Translations under genes and position numbers: made by a program
Assembly: GCF_022227765.1 (NCBI RefSeq)
Contig: NZ_JAJMLZ010000005.1
Location: forward strand, 186,001-250,000
DNA length: 64,000 bases
Direction of reading: 5' to 3'
Origin: Ectothiorhodospira shaposhnikovii
Lineage (GTDB): Bacteria > Pseudomonadota > Gammaproteobacteria > Ectothiorhodospirales > Ectothiorhodospiraceae
Notes under the pieces: generated by a model
What the model was told of the DNA's origin: nothing
Databases searched by the model: none
What the model saw: only the letters and a program-made list of their open reading frames with translations
In this document: piece after piece, positions 17,299 through 25,520 of the stretch
How positions within the stretch are numbered: position 1 is the first letter of the stretch
Layout of the letters: each line of letters begins with the position of its first letter

Positions 17299-17953
17299 AT
17301 GCCTCTTCCATGGGGCATGCAGGGTTTTCTTCAGGGAACAGCCACCCGTCCAGTACGGAATGGGCATCATCCACCCCCTGTTTCTTCAGAGAAGAAAACG
17401 GCTGCACCGTTGCCTCCACTCCCTCGCCGCCGAGGGTCCGGGCCACTTGACGCACCGTATCCATCACCGGCCCCCGCTTGAGCTTGTCGGACTTGGTCAG
17501 CAGCACGTGCAGGGGAAGTCGGCGGGCATGGGCCCAGCCGATCATCTGCCAGTCATGGTCCGTCAGGGGATGACGGATATCCATGACCAGCACCAGCCCT
17601 TGCAGACAGGTGCGACGGGTCAGATAATCCTCCATCAATTTCCCCCAGCGACGCCGCATCGCTTCCGGCACCTTGGCATAGCCGTAGCCGGGCAGGTCCA
17701 CCAGTCGACGTTCACCATCCAGGGCAAAAAAATTGATCAACTGGGTTCTACCGGGTGTCTTACTGGTGCGCGCCAGGGCGCGTTGCTGGCACAATGTGTT
17801 GATGGCGCTGGACTTGCCCGAATTGGACCGACCGGCAAAGGCCACTTCACGGCCCTGCTCCGGTGGCAGGCCCTTGAGGCTGGCGGCGCTGGTGAGGAAT
17901 TCCGCCTGGTGATAGGCCGGGTTCATGGATGATCTGACTCGCTGTGTTGTCAT
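17297..17953 (-). CDS. engB: Ribosome biogenesis GTP-binding protein EngB/YsxC
   Basis: A 218-residue essential TRAFAC-class GTPase of ribosome assembly and division. Seen: G1 FAGRSNSGKSSAINTL, a G2-region threonine in TSKTPGRTQLINFF, G3 LVDLPGYGYA, G4 TKSDK and the G5-like PFSSLKKQG. The start at 17953 gives MTTQRVRSSMNPAYHQAEF; M10 is an alternative. It converges on polA and the two small RNAs. Upstream it is divergent from cytochrome c4, with an inverted repeat CCGTCG/CGACGG (17964-17985) between them. Confidence 0.93.
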   Translation of the reverse strand: MTTQRVRSSMNPAYHQAEFLTSAASLKGLPPEQGREVAFAGRSNSGKSSAINTLCQQRALARTSKTPGRTQLINFFALDGERRLVDLPGYGYAKVPEAMRRRWGKLMEDYLTRRTCLQGLVLVMDIRHPLTDHDWQMIGWAHARRLPLHVLLTKSDKLKRGPVMDTVRQVARTLGGEGVEATVQPFSSLKKQGVDDAHSVLDGWLFPEENPACPMEEA

Positions 17954-17963
17954 GTCGGGTTGA

Positions 17964-18000
17964 CCGTCGTCGACTTTTGCGACGGTGGAGTTAGTATGAT
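17964..18000. promoter_or_regulatory. Inverted repeat and -10-like element between engB and cytochrome c4
   Basis: CCGTCG (17964-17969) and CGACGG (17980-17985) form a 6-bp inverted repeat. Just downstream, TATGAT (17995-18000) preceded by AG resembles a -10 hexamer for the cytochrome c4 message, but no good -35 sits at 17 bases. This could be an activator-dependent promoter. Low certainty. Confidence 0.3.
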
Positions 18001-18098
18001 ATACATTGCGACTATTTTTGAGGCTGCGCCCGGCGCGCGAGTCAGTGTCAGGTTACCAACGAAGCGCTTATTGTTTCAGGTTCAGGAGTCAACCCACG

Positions 18099-18722
18099 AT
18101 GAAAAAACTTGTCCTTATCGCCGTCGCCACACTGGGTATGAGCATGTCGGCGTCGCTGCTGGCCGAGCCCGGTGACCCGGTGCGCGGCAAGGAACTCTCC
18201 AGCCCCTGCGTGGCCTGCCACCAGGCCGACGGCAACAGCGTGGTCCCGGCGTGGCCGAAGATCGCCGGCAAGGACGAGGCCTACCTGCTCAAGCAGCTGC
18301 GCGACTACAAGGCCGGTCGTCGTAGCCACGCCCTGATGAACCCCCAGGTCGCCGTGCTGGATGAGGAAGACCTGCCTCACCTGGCCGCCTACTTCGCCAG
18401 CCAGACCCCCGCACCGGGCCGTACCGCCGCCAGTGCGGAAAAGCTGGCTCTGGGCAAGCAGATCTACTTCGGCGGCAATACCGCCACGGGTGTGGCCGCC
18501 TGCGTGGCCTGCCATGGCCCCAACGGCAAGGGCAACCCCGCCGCCGTGTTCCCCAGCGTGTCCGCCCAGCACGGCGTGTACACCCTGGACCAGCTCAAGC
18601 AGTTCCGTGATGGTCTGCGTGCCAATGATCCCGGCCGCATGATGCGTAACGTGGCCGGCCGCATGACCGACGAGGAAATGTCCGCCGTGGCAGAGTACAT
18701 CGCCACTCTGCCGGCCAAGTAA
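18099..18722 (+). CDS. Dihaem cytochrome c4
   Basis: A 207-residue periplasmic dihaem electron carrier, normally feeding terminal oxidases in gammaproteobacteria. The ATG at 18099 is preceded by AGGAG and starts a signal peptide (MKKLVLIAVATLGMSMSASLLA) cut before EPGDP. Two class I cytochrome c domains are visible, each with a CVACH haem site and a downstream methionine ligand region (SHALMNPQ; PGRMMRNVAGRM). The frame upstream of 18099 is not family-like and was left out. A strong terminator follows, separating it from resB-ccsB, whose products would attach its haems. Confidence 0.92.
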   Translation: MKKLVLIAVATLGMSMSASLLAEPGDPVRGKELSSPCVACHQADGNSVVPAWPKIAGKDEAYLLKQLRDYKAGRRSHALMNPQVAVLDEEDLPHLAAYFASQTPAPGRTAASAEKLALGKQIYFGGNTATGVAACVACHGPNGKGNPAAVFPSVSAQHGVYTLDQLKQFRDGLRANDPGRMMRNVAGRMTDEEMSAVAEYIATLPAK

Positions 18723-18744
18723 GACCGGATCGGCAAGACCTTTG

Positions 18745-18773
18745 AAAGGGTGGCCCGGCGGCCACCCTTTTTT
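18745..18773 (+). terminator. Rho-independent terminator after cytochrome c4
   Basis: AAAGGGTGGCC and GGCCACCCTTT form an 11-bp stem around CGGC, followed by T residues. Confidence 0.9.
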
Positions 18774-18915
18774 GATTCCATCCGGCAGGTCCCGAGTCCC
18801 GGGGGTATTTGATCCAGGACAACAAGACCTGCTGATCACGTGGTTTTTGTGCCCGGTGGCAGAACTTGTCTGCCCTTGAGGGTCAAACAGGCAACCACTT
18901 TCCGACCCGAGAATC

Positions 18916-20955
18916 ATGAGCAGCACGCCCACCGACCCGACGCCGCCAGGCCGGCGTTCCACCTTTGCCGTTCTGATGGCCTTCCTCGGGTCCATGGGCC
19001 TGGCCATCACGTTGCTGGTTGCGCTGGCCGTGGCCTCGGTGGTGGGTACCGTCCTGCAGCAGAACCAGTCCTACGAAACCTACCTGCTGGACTACGGCCC
19101 CTTCTGGCACGAACTGTTCCGTACTTTGGGCATCTATCACGTCTACTCCGCCGGCTGGTATCTGCTCATTCTCGTCTTTCTGGTGATCTCCACCAGCGTG
19201 TGTGTCTATCGCAGCACGCCGGCCATGATCCGTGACATGAGCCGGTTCCGGCTCGGGGTGAAGGACAAGTCCCTGCGCAGCTTTCAGCACAACGTGCAGC
19301 GGGATGCCCATCCCGAGGCGCCGGCGGTGCTCATGTCCCGGGCCGAGGCCGTGTTCCGGGCCCGGGGTTATCGTGTGCGGCAGGCGGATCAGGGTGATCA
19401 CCGGGTGCTGTCGGCCATGCGCGGCAGTGCCGGCCGTCTGGGCTATTTCTTCACCCATGTGGCCATCGTGGTCATCTGTATCGGTGGTCTGGTGGACGGG
19501 CGTCTGCCCTTGATGCTGGCCGAACTCACCGGCCGACTGGAGATCGAAACCCGTCAGGTTCCCGTCTCGGAGATTCCCGAGCAGAGCCGTGTCTCCGTTT
19601 CCAACCCCTCATTCCGTGGCTCGGTGGAGATCCCGGAAGGGCAGCGGGTGGACGTGGCCTTCGTGACCATGCGGGACGGCTATGTGGTTCAGGAACTGCC
19701 GTTTCACATCGAGGTGAAGGCATTTCGGGTGGAGCGCCACGCCACCGGCCAGGAGCGTTCCTTTGAAACCGATCTGGTTATCCATGATGAATTGCTGGAT
19801 GAACCCCTGGCGCATACCATCAGCGTGAACCATCCGCTGGTGCACCGGGGCTATACCATCTATCAGGCCAGTTTCAGGGACGGAGGGTCCCGCCTGAACC
19901 TGGACATGCATCCCCTGGGGCGGGGCGCCGACCGTCCCATGCCGCTTAATGCCCGCGTTTTCGGCACCTACTCCCAGACCGGTGAAGATGGCACCCGCCT
20001 GCGGGTGGAGTTCACCGATTTCAACGACACCAATCCGACTCTGATCGAGGAAGACGGCGTGCGCGAGCGCATGGACATGGGGCCGAGCTTCGAGTACGTG
20101 GTCCGGGACAGCAGCGGTGCCGGCTGGTTTCATCGCAACTTCCAGCAACCCATTGAACGGGATGGCCGCCGGTATCTGCTCAGTGGTGTGCGGCAGAATC
20201 CGGCGGAACCCTTCAGCTTCCTCTATATCCCCCTGGACCCCCAGGGGGATGGCGTGGATCGCTTCATGCGCTTTCTGGCTCGGCTGACCGATCCCGCCGT
20301 GGTGGCCGATGTGGTGGACGAGGCCACCCGGACCGCCGCCGGACAATTCGAGGGGGTGGATGAAGGAATCCGTGCCCAGGTGGCCGAGACCATGCGCGGT
20401 CTGCTGGAAACCTTTACCGTCGGCGGCTATGAAGAGGTGATCGCTCAGGTACAGGAACAGGCACCCGAGGGACAATGGGACCGGATGGCGGATATTTTCC
20501 TCCGGATCCTCAACTCCGGGCTGGATGCCATCTATCTGCGGGTGCTGGCGGAAGAAGGGATCGAGGTGGTCAGCGACGAGGATGAACGGTTTCTGGAAGA
20601 TGCCCTGCGGGCCATCAATGCCCTGCCGTTCTACGGCTCGCCGTTCTTCCTGCGCCTGAACGATTTCGAGCATATCCAGGCCTCCGGCCTGATGATCACC
20701 CGGGCCCCCGGGCAGGCGGTGGTCTATGCCGGCAGCGTGATGCTGATCCTGGGCATCTTCCTGCTCCTGTATGTGAGCCATCGCCGTTGCTGGCTCTGGG
20801 TACAGCCCCGTCCCGAGGGTTCGGGGCTGGTGCTGGCGGGGACCAGCAACCGCAACACAACGGATTTCAACAGGGAATTCGATGAAATATCCCGGGCCGT
20901 TCTGGGTGAGTCACGGCCCATGCCGGCGGATCAGGATGCCCGCGCCCGACCATGA
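18916..20955 (+). CDS. resB: Cytochrome c biogenesis protein ResB/Ccs1
   Basis: A 679-residue membrane protein of System II cytochrome c maturation, which with CcsB carries haem across the membrane and attaches it to apocytochromes. Seen: TM1 about 18-40 (FAVLMAFLGSMGLAITLLV), the ResB signature around TVLQQNQSYETYLLDYGPFWHELF, TM2 about 73-93 (GWYLLILVFLVISTSVCVYR), TM3 about 176-194 and a final TM near 600-620 (VVYAGSVMLILGIFLLLYV). Between TM3 and TM4 lies the large periplasmic domain with VNHPLVHRGYTIYQASF, a conserved ResB block. The next gene, ccsB, starts 21 bases after the stop. Confidence 0.93.
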   Translation: MSSTPTDPTPPGRRSTFAVLMAFLGSMGLAITLLVALAVASVVGTVLQQNQSYETYLLDYGPFWHELFRTLGIYHVYSAGWYLLILVFLVISTSVCVYRSTPAMIRDMSRFRLGVKDKSLRSFQHNVQRDAHPEAPAVLMSRAEAVFRARGYRVRQADQGDHRVLSAMRGSAGRLGYFFTHVAIVVICIGGLVDGRLPLMLAELTGRLEIETRQVPVSEIPEQSRVSVSNPSFRGSVEIPEGQRVDVAFVTMRDGYVVQELPFHIEVKAFRVERHATGQERSFETDLVIHDELLDEPLAHTISVNHPLVHRGYTIYQASFRDGGSRLNLDMHPLGRGADRPMPLNARVFGTYSQTGEDGTRLRVEFTDFNDTNPTLIEEDGVRERMDMGPSFEYVVRDSSGAGWFHRNFQQPIERDGRRYLLSGVRQNPAEPFSFLYIPLDPQGDGVDRFMRFLARLTDPAVVADVVDEATRTAAGQFEGVDEGIRAQVAETMRGLLETFTVGGYEEVIAQVQEQAPEGQWDRMADIFLRILNSGLDAIYLRVLAEEGIEVVSDEDERFLEDALRAINALPFYGSPFFLRLNDFEHIQASGLMITRAPGQAVVYAGSVMLILGIFLLLYVSHRRCWLWVQPRPEGSGLVLAGTSNRNTTDFNREFDEISRAVLGESRPMPADQDARARP

Positions 20956-20976
20956 TTTCGAATGCGAGGTAAGCAC

Positions 20977-22317
20977 ATGTCCGTCACCCAAGACACCGTA
21001 AGCGCCGAATATCCCGGTTATTTCCGTCGCCTGTCTCCGGCTGACTGGCTTTGGGCCGCCGGCGTGGTCGTGGCCACGATCTTCATCCTGGCCGTTTACG
21101 GCCACCGGATGGATATCTACCAGTCCGGAACCCTGGTGGTCACCGCTGCCTCCGGTCTGTGGCTGGGCTGGTTCTGGAAATCGTTCAAGGGCTATGCCCT
21201 GGCGGTGACCGGCATGAGCCTGCTGGGGGTGTTCAGCTACGGCGACACCCTGGCCAGTGCCCAGACCAATTTCTTCCTCAAGTACCTGGTCTCGGGCGAG
21301 GCCGCGGTCATGTGGATGTGTGCCTTGCTGTACATGTCCACCACCGCCTATCTGGCATCGTTGTTCCGGCGCGAGGCCGGCCGCGGCGTGATGCCGGCCC
21401 TGGTTACCGCCGCGGTGACCGGTGCCGTGGGCCTGCTGGGGCTGTGGATGGGGCGCAGTGGTCTGGTCCCGGGATTGGAATGGGCCAGCCCCCTGGTCCT
21501 GCTGGTGGCGGTGGGTGCCCTGCTGGGTCCCATTGCCAGCACCGATTTCGCCGCCCGAGTGGGCAGTGCACTGGCCTGGTGCGCCGCCGCCTTCGGCCTG
21601 GCCGGATTGCTGGTGCGCTGGCGTGAAACCTACCTGCACGACCCCACCTGGGGTTACATCCCGGTGAGCAACCTGTGGGAGGTCTTCGTCCTTTTCTGTG
21701 TCATCACGGTGCTGATGTACCTCTATTACCAGGGTCGTACCCGCAACCTGGGCATGGGCGGCTTCGTCATGATGGTGGTCAGCGCCGCCGTCGCCTTCCT
21801 GCTCTGGTACACCCTGGACCGGGAGGCCCATGTGGTACAGCCGCTGGTACCGGCCCTGCAGAGTTGGTGGATGAAGGTCCATGTCCCCACCAACTTCGTG
21901 GGCTACGGCGGCTTTGCCATTGCCGCCATGCTGGGCGTGGCCTATCTGATGCGGGTCCGTGGCGAGCGCCGCCGTCCCGACGGCCTGCTGGCCCGGCGGC
22001 TGCCCAGCCGCGAGGTGCTGGATGATGTGATGTACAAGTCCATCGCCATCGGCTTTGCCTTCTTCACCATTGCCACGGTGCTGGGCGCCATGTGGGCGGC
22101 GGAGGCCTGGGGTGCCTACTGGTCATGGGATCCGAAGGAGACCTGGGCCCTGATCGTGTGGCTGAACTATGCCGCCTGGCTGCACCTGCGCTTCACCAAG
22201 GGCTGGCGCGGTGTCCCCATGGCCTGGTGGGCCATCCTGGGCCTGCTCATCACCACGTTTGCCTTTGTCGGAGTGAACATGTTCCTGGGCGGGTTGCATT
22301 CCTATGGCAGTCTCTGA
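20977..22317 (+). CDS. ccsB: Cytochrome c biogenesis protein CcsB/CcsA (haem handling)
   Basis: Polytopic partner of ResB, 446 residues from ATG 20977, preferred over the ATG at 20962 because GAGGTAA precedes it. The haem-binding tryptophan-rich WWD motif is present (WGAYWSWDPKETWALIVWL, near residue 380), with flanking histidines in the periplasmic loops (NYAAWLHLR; WMKVHVPTNFVGYG). About eight or more hydrophobic segments are visible, typical of the CcsA/CcmC family. Its end overlaps the EEP-family ORF by 14 bases. Confidence 0.93.
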   Translation: MSVTQDTVSAEYPGYFRRLSPADWLWAAGVVVATIFILAVYGHRMDIYQSGTLVVTAASGLWLGWFWKSFKGYALAVTGMSLLGVFSYGDTLASAQTNFFLKYLVSGEAAVMWMCALLYMSTTAYLASLFRREAGRGVMPALVTAAVTGAVGLLGLWMGRSGLVPGLEWASPLVLLVAVGALLGPIASTDFAARVGSALAWCAAAFGLAGLLVRWRETYLHDPTWGYIPVSNLWEVFVLFCVITVLMYLYYQGRTRNLGMGGFVMMVVSAAVAFLLWYTLDREAHVVQPLVPALQSWWMKVHVPTNFVGYGGFAIAAMLGVAYLMRVRGERRRPDGLLARRLPSREVLDDVMYKSIAIGFAFFTIATVLGAMWAAEAWGAYWSWDPKETWALIVWLNYAAWLHLRFTKGWRGVPMAWWAILGLLITTFAFVGVNMFLGGLHSYGSL

Positions 22318-23197
22318 GTCCGGATACATGCAAGGCAACAACGGATATGATCATGCTGCCCTGGCGGACACCCTGTCCATCGGACCCAGCACCCCGCCGG
22401 TGGCGGGGGGGCAGCGGCTGCGGATTCTCAGCTACAACGTCCAGGTGGGCATCGCCTCGGGGCGCTTCCACCATTACCTGACCAACAGCTGGAAGCATGT
22501 GCTGCCCTACGAGGGGCGCATGGGTAACCTGAACAGCATCGCTCGCTTCATTTCCGGGTTCGATCTGGTGGGGTTGCAGGAACTGGACGCCGGCAGTCTG
22601 CGCAGCAACTTCATCAACCTGGCCGAATACCTGGCCCATCGGGGGGAATTCCCCTACTGGTACAGCCAGACCAACCGCAACCTGGGCAAGCTGGCCAAGC
22701 ATAGCCTGGGGCTGCTATCCCGCTTCCGGCCCCACTCGGTGGTGGAGCATCGCCTGCCCGGTCGCATCCCCGGGCGGGGTGCCCTGGAGGCCCATTTCGG
22801 TGCCCATCATGGGGAGGACTCCCTGGTCATCATGCTGGTGCACCTGTCCCTGGGCCGCAAGGCCCGCATGTTGCAGATGCAGTACATCGCCGAGGTGCTG
22901 CGCGACCATGAGCACGTGGTGGTGATGGGCGACATGAACACCCCGGCCCATTCCCAGGAAGTGCAGCGTCTGGTCAGTCATACCCGGCTGCAGGAGCCCC
23001 TGGCCAGTGCCAAGACCTATCCCAGCTGGCGGCCCATGCATGCCTTCGACCACATCCTGGTGACCCCGGGGCTGGGGCTGGAGCAGGTCCATGTCTATAA
23101 CCTGAACTATTCCGATCACCTGCCGGTGGGCGTGGAGCTGGTGATTCCCGAAACCGTGCGGATGGCCCATACCCGCATCGAACAGTTCTGCCAGTAA
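22304..23197 (+). CDS. Endonuclease/exonuclease/phosphatase (EEP) family protein
   Basis: A 297-residue member of the Mg-dependent EEP fold. Seen: RILSYNVQVGIASGR (Asn of motif I), FDLVGLQELDAGS (Glu of motif II), IMLVHLSLGRKARMLQ, VVVMGDMNTPAHS (GDxN catalytic block), HAFDHILVTPG and NLNYSDHLPVGVEL (SDH catalytic end). There is no signal peptide, so it is likely cytoplasmic. The substrate could be DNA, RNA or phospholipid. The start at 22304 overlaps ccsB; M9 at 22328 is an alternative. It sits at the end of the resB-ccsB operon without an obvious functional link. Confidence 0.85.
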   Translation: MAVSESGYMQGNNGYDHAALADTLSIGPSTPPVAGGQRLRILSYNVQVGIASGRFHHYLTNSWKHVLPYEGRMGNLNSIARFISGFDLVGLQELDAGSLRSNFINLAEYLAHRGEFPYWYSQTNRNLGKLAKHSLGLLSRFRPHSVVEHRLPGRIPGRGALEAHFGAHHGEDSLVIMLVHLSLGRKARMLQMQYIAEVLRDHEHVVVMGDMNTPAHSQEVQRLVSHTRLQEPLASAKTYPSWRPMHAFDHILVTPGLGLEQVHVYNLNYSDHLPVGVELVIPETVRMAHTRIEQFCQ

Positions 23198-23210
23198 TGC
23201 CTCCCAAGGC

Positions 23211-23242
23211 CGCTGTGGGAGCGGCCCTGGCCGCGAACAGCG
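23211..23242. repeat. REP family B palindrome
   Basis: CGCTGT (23211-23216) and ACAGCG (23237-23242) bracket an inner GCGGCC/GGCCGC stem. The centre GTGGGAGCGGCCCTGGCCGC closely resembles the REP elements of pseudomonads. It lies between the EEP gene and the PfkB kinase. Confidence 0.6.
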
Positions 23243-23340
23243 TGGCCCATCAGTATCTCGCCCGAAACCTGCATCGGGTTGCACACTGGCATCCCCCCGC
23301 CTAAGCTGAAAGGCCACTCACCGACGGCGGGAGGCCTCCT

Positions 23341-24237
23341 GTGACCCGGACACCTCGGAACCAGCCCGTGATCTTCGGCGAAGTCCTGTTCGACTGCTTC
23401 GAGGATCGCTCCATCCTGGGCGGCGCGCCCTTCAACGTCGCCTGGAATCTCAGGGGACTGGGGGCGGATCCGCTCTTTGTCGGCGCCGTGGGGGATGATG
23501 AACTGGGCCGTCGTGTCATGCAGGCCCTGAATCACTGGGACATGCGTCCGGAGGGATTGCAAATGGACCCCGGTCATCCCACCGGCCAGGTCAGGGTGAC
23601 CCTCAAGGGTGGCGAGCCTCGCTATGACATCCTCCCCGACCAGGCCTACGACCACATCGACACCGCTTTGGCCCTGGCGGCAGCTCCCGCCCGGGCCGGG
23701 GTGCTCTACCACGGCAGTCTGGCTCTGCGCGATCCCGTCTCCCGACAGGCCCTGGAAGCGCTGCGCGAGCAGCTGTCGGTCCCGGTGTTCATGGACGTGA
23801 ACCTGCGCGCTCCCTGGTGGGATCGTGACACCGTGCAGGGGTGGATGGCCCATGCCCACTGGGTCAAGCTCAACCAGGATGAACTGACGGCGCTGTCCCC
23901 GGCGCCCGATGAGCCGGATCTGGTGGTTCAGGCCCGTCTTACCCTGGAACGGTACGGGTTGTCGGCGGTGATCGTCACCCGGGCGTCGGAGGGCGCGATG
24001 GTGCTCACCCGCGAGGGTGAGCTTCACCAAAGATCGGCGCCGCCGGTGACGGGGTTGGTGGATACCGTGGGGGCCGGAGACGCCTTCAGTGCCGTCACCC
24101 TGACCGGCATTCTGCGGGGCTGGGACTGGGAAACCATCCTGACCCGCGCGGCGGATTTTGCCGCCAAGGTCTGCACCCTGCACGGGGCCACCACGGAGGA
24201 TCGGGGGTTCTATCAGTCGTCCCGGCAGGACTGGTGA
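23341..24237 (+). CDS. PfkB-family sugar kinase (fructokinase-like)
   Basis: A 298-residue kinase starting at GTG 23341 with a GGGAGG site upstream. Ribokinase/PfkB fold: VIFGEVLFDCFEDRSILGGAPFN is cut in two here as the sugar-binding N-terminal block (GGAPFNVAWNL), with VGAVGDDELGRRV, then WVKLNQDELTAL and the anion-hole signature DTVGAGDAFSA containing the catalytic Asp. The GAPFN variant and overall pattern resemble bacterial fructokinases. Sucrose synthase at 31389 releases fructose, so phosphorylating that fructose is a reasonable but unproven role. It appears monocistronic, flanked by repeats on both sides. Confidence 0.8.
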   Translation: MTRTPRNQPVIFGEVLFDCFEDRSILGGAPFNVAWNLRGLGADPLFVGAVGDDELGRRVMQALNHWDMRPEGLQMDPGHPTGQVRVTLKGGEPRYDILPDQAYDHIDTALALAAAPARAGVLYHGSLALRDPVSRQALEALREQLSVPVFMDVNLRAPWWDRDTVQGWMAHAHWVKLNQDELTALSPAPDEPDLVVQARLTLERYGLSAVIVTRASEGAMVLTREGELHQRSAPPVTGLVDTVGAGDAFSAVTLTGILRGWDWETILTRAADFAAKVCTLHGATTEDRGFYQSSRQDW

Positions 24238-24270
24238 TCGAATCCCGGTTCAGATTCCCGAACCAGAACC

Positions 24271-24341
24271 TCTGGACTCCCGCTTTCGCGGGAGTGACGG
24301 CAAGGTTGAGATCGTCATTCCCGCGCAGGCGGGAATCCAGG
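24271..24341. repeat. REP family A pair
   Basis: Two inverted copies head to head: CTCCCGCTTTCGCGGGAG (first) and TTCCCGCGCAGGCGGGAA (second), separated by about 20 bases. They lie between the convergent PfkB and MscS genes, where they may act as a bidirectional transcription or mRNA-stability barrier. Confidence 0.75.
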
Positions 24342-24363
24342 CAGGGAGCGGGGCAGGTCTGGT

Positions 24364-25326
24364 TCATCTTTCCCCGGCGTGTGAGTTTTCCCGCTGGAGG
24401 GGGGGTGCCGGGGGAACGGGGGCCGCCTCGGCGCGGTTGAGCATCTGCGCCAGCACCGGCGGGCTGGCGGCACCGAAGTACAAGGTCCGATGGGGGAAGG
24501 GGATCTCCACGCCCTCGGCATCAAAGGTCTGCTTCACCCGTCGCAGGAACTCCCGTCCCACCTCCCACTGCTTGATGGGCAGGGTCTTGATGCGTCCCTT
24601 GATGATCACCCCGGAGTCATCGAACTTGTCCACCCCGAATACGTCCACGTCTTCCAGCATGCTGCGCCGGAGTCTGGGATCGGCCCGCATTTCGGCGCCC
24701 ACCCGCTGGATCAGTGTCACCACCCGATCGGTATCCTCCTTGTAGGCCACCGGGATGTCGAACACATAGGCCGACCAGCCGTGGGTCACGTTGGTCATGA
24801 AGGTGATGGTGCCATTGGGGATGATGTGCAGCTTGCCCTCCAGGTCCCGCAGCTGCAGGGTACGGAAGTTGATGGCCTCCACCAGTCCGCCGGTACCGTT
24901 GATCACCGCCACGTCCCCCACCCGGACCTGGTTTTCCAGGATGATGAAGAACCCGCTGATCACGTCACGGACCAGGTTCTGGGCCCCGAAGCCCACCGCC
25001 AGGCCGACCACGCCGGCGGAGGCCAGGATGGGGGCGATGGAAATGCCCATCTCGTTGAGGATCACCAGCAGGGACATGATCCAGATGAGGATGACGATGG
25101 CTTGGCGCAGCAGTCGGACCAGGGTCTCGGCCCGCTTGTGGGCCTCGGAGGGGACGTCGCCCTGTTTCTTGCCCCGTTCCACCAGGCGTTTTTCCATGCG
25201 TCCCAGCCCGGCCCGGATGAGGGACATCACCACCCAGGCCATGGTGAGGATGAGCAGGATGCGCAGTGAAGCGAAGATCAGGTGTTGCCATTCCACCTGG
25301 GTGAAGTAGTCAAGGACATGTTCCAT
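24364..25326 (-). CDS. Small-conductance mechanosensitive channel (MscS family)
   Basis: A 320-residue channel that opens on hypo-osmotic shock and releases solutes. Seen: TM segments at about 15-37 and 75-95, then the pore helix TM3 and its continuation (ASAGVVGLAVGFGAQNLVRD, then VISGFFIILENQVRVGD), which is the MscS signature, followed by a beta domain (NFRTLQLRDLEGKLHIIPNG) and an alpha/beta C-terminus. It is last in the leftward cluster of the candidate compatible-solute genes, separated from asnB by 194 bases with a REP pair, so it may have its own promoter or reduced co-transcription. A release valve beside solute-synthesis genes would make sense. Confidence 0.9.
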   Translation of the reverse strand: MEHVLDYFTQVEWQHLIFASLRILLILTMAWVVMSLIRAGLGRMEKRLVERGKKQGDVPSEAHKRAETLVRLLRQAIVILIWIMSLLVILNEMGISIAPILASAGVVGLAVGFGAQNLVRDVISGFFIILENQVRVGDVAVINGTGGLVEAINFRTLQLRDLEGKLHIIPNGTITFMTNVTHGWSAYVFDIPVAYKEDTDRVVTLIQRVGAEMRADPRLRRSMLEDVDVFGVDKFDDSGVIIKGRIKTLPIKQWEVGREFLRRVKQTFDAEGVEIPFPHRTLYFGAASPPVLAQMLNRAEAAPVPPAPPLQRENSHAGER

Positions 25327-25399
25327 GGGTGTCTCCTTGTCGTATGGGTTTTCCTTGTCGTATGGGTGTTTCCTTATCGGGTCGATGCCCTCTTATCTG

Positions 25400-25471
25400 G
25401 TCATTCCCGCGCAGGCGGGAATCCAGTTACGGCTCGAAACTTCCGGACTCCCGCTTTCGCGGGAGTGACGG
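25400..25471. repeat. REP family A pair
   Basis: TTCCCGCGCAGGCGGGAA then CTCCCGCTTTCGCGGGAG in inverted order, between asnB and mscS on the same strand. Confidence 0.75.
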
Positions 25472-25520
25472 CAGTGGCTTTCCCTCATCCCCGCGCTCTC
25501 TCCGGGGAGAGAAGCCCGGA

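Noticed and set aside
24271-24341. CRISPR-like repeat
   Set aside because: Palindromic REP pair; no regular spacers and no cas genes in the window.
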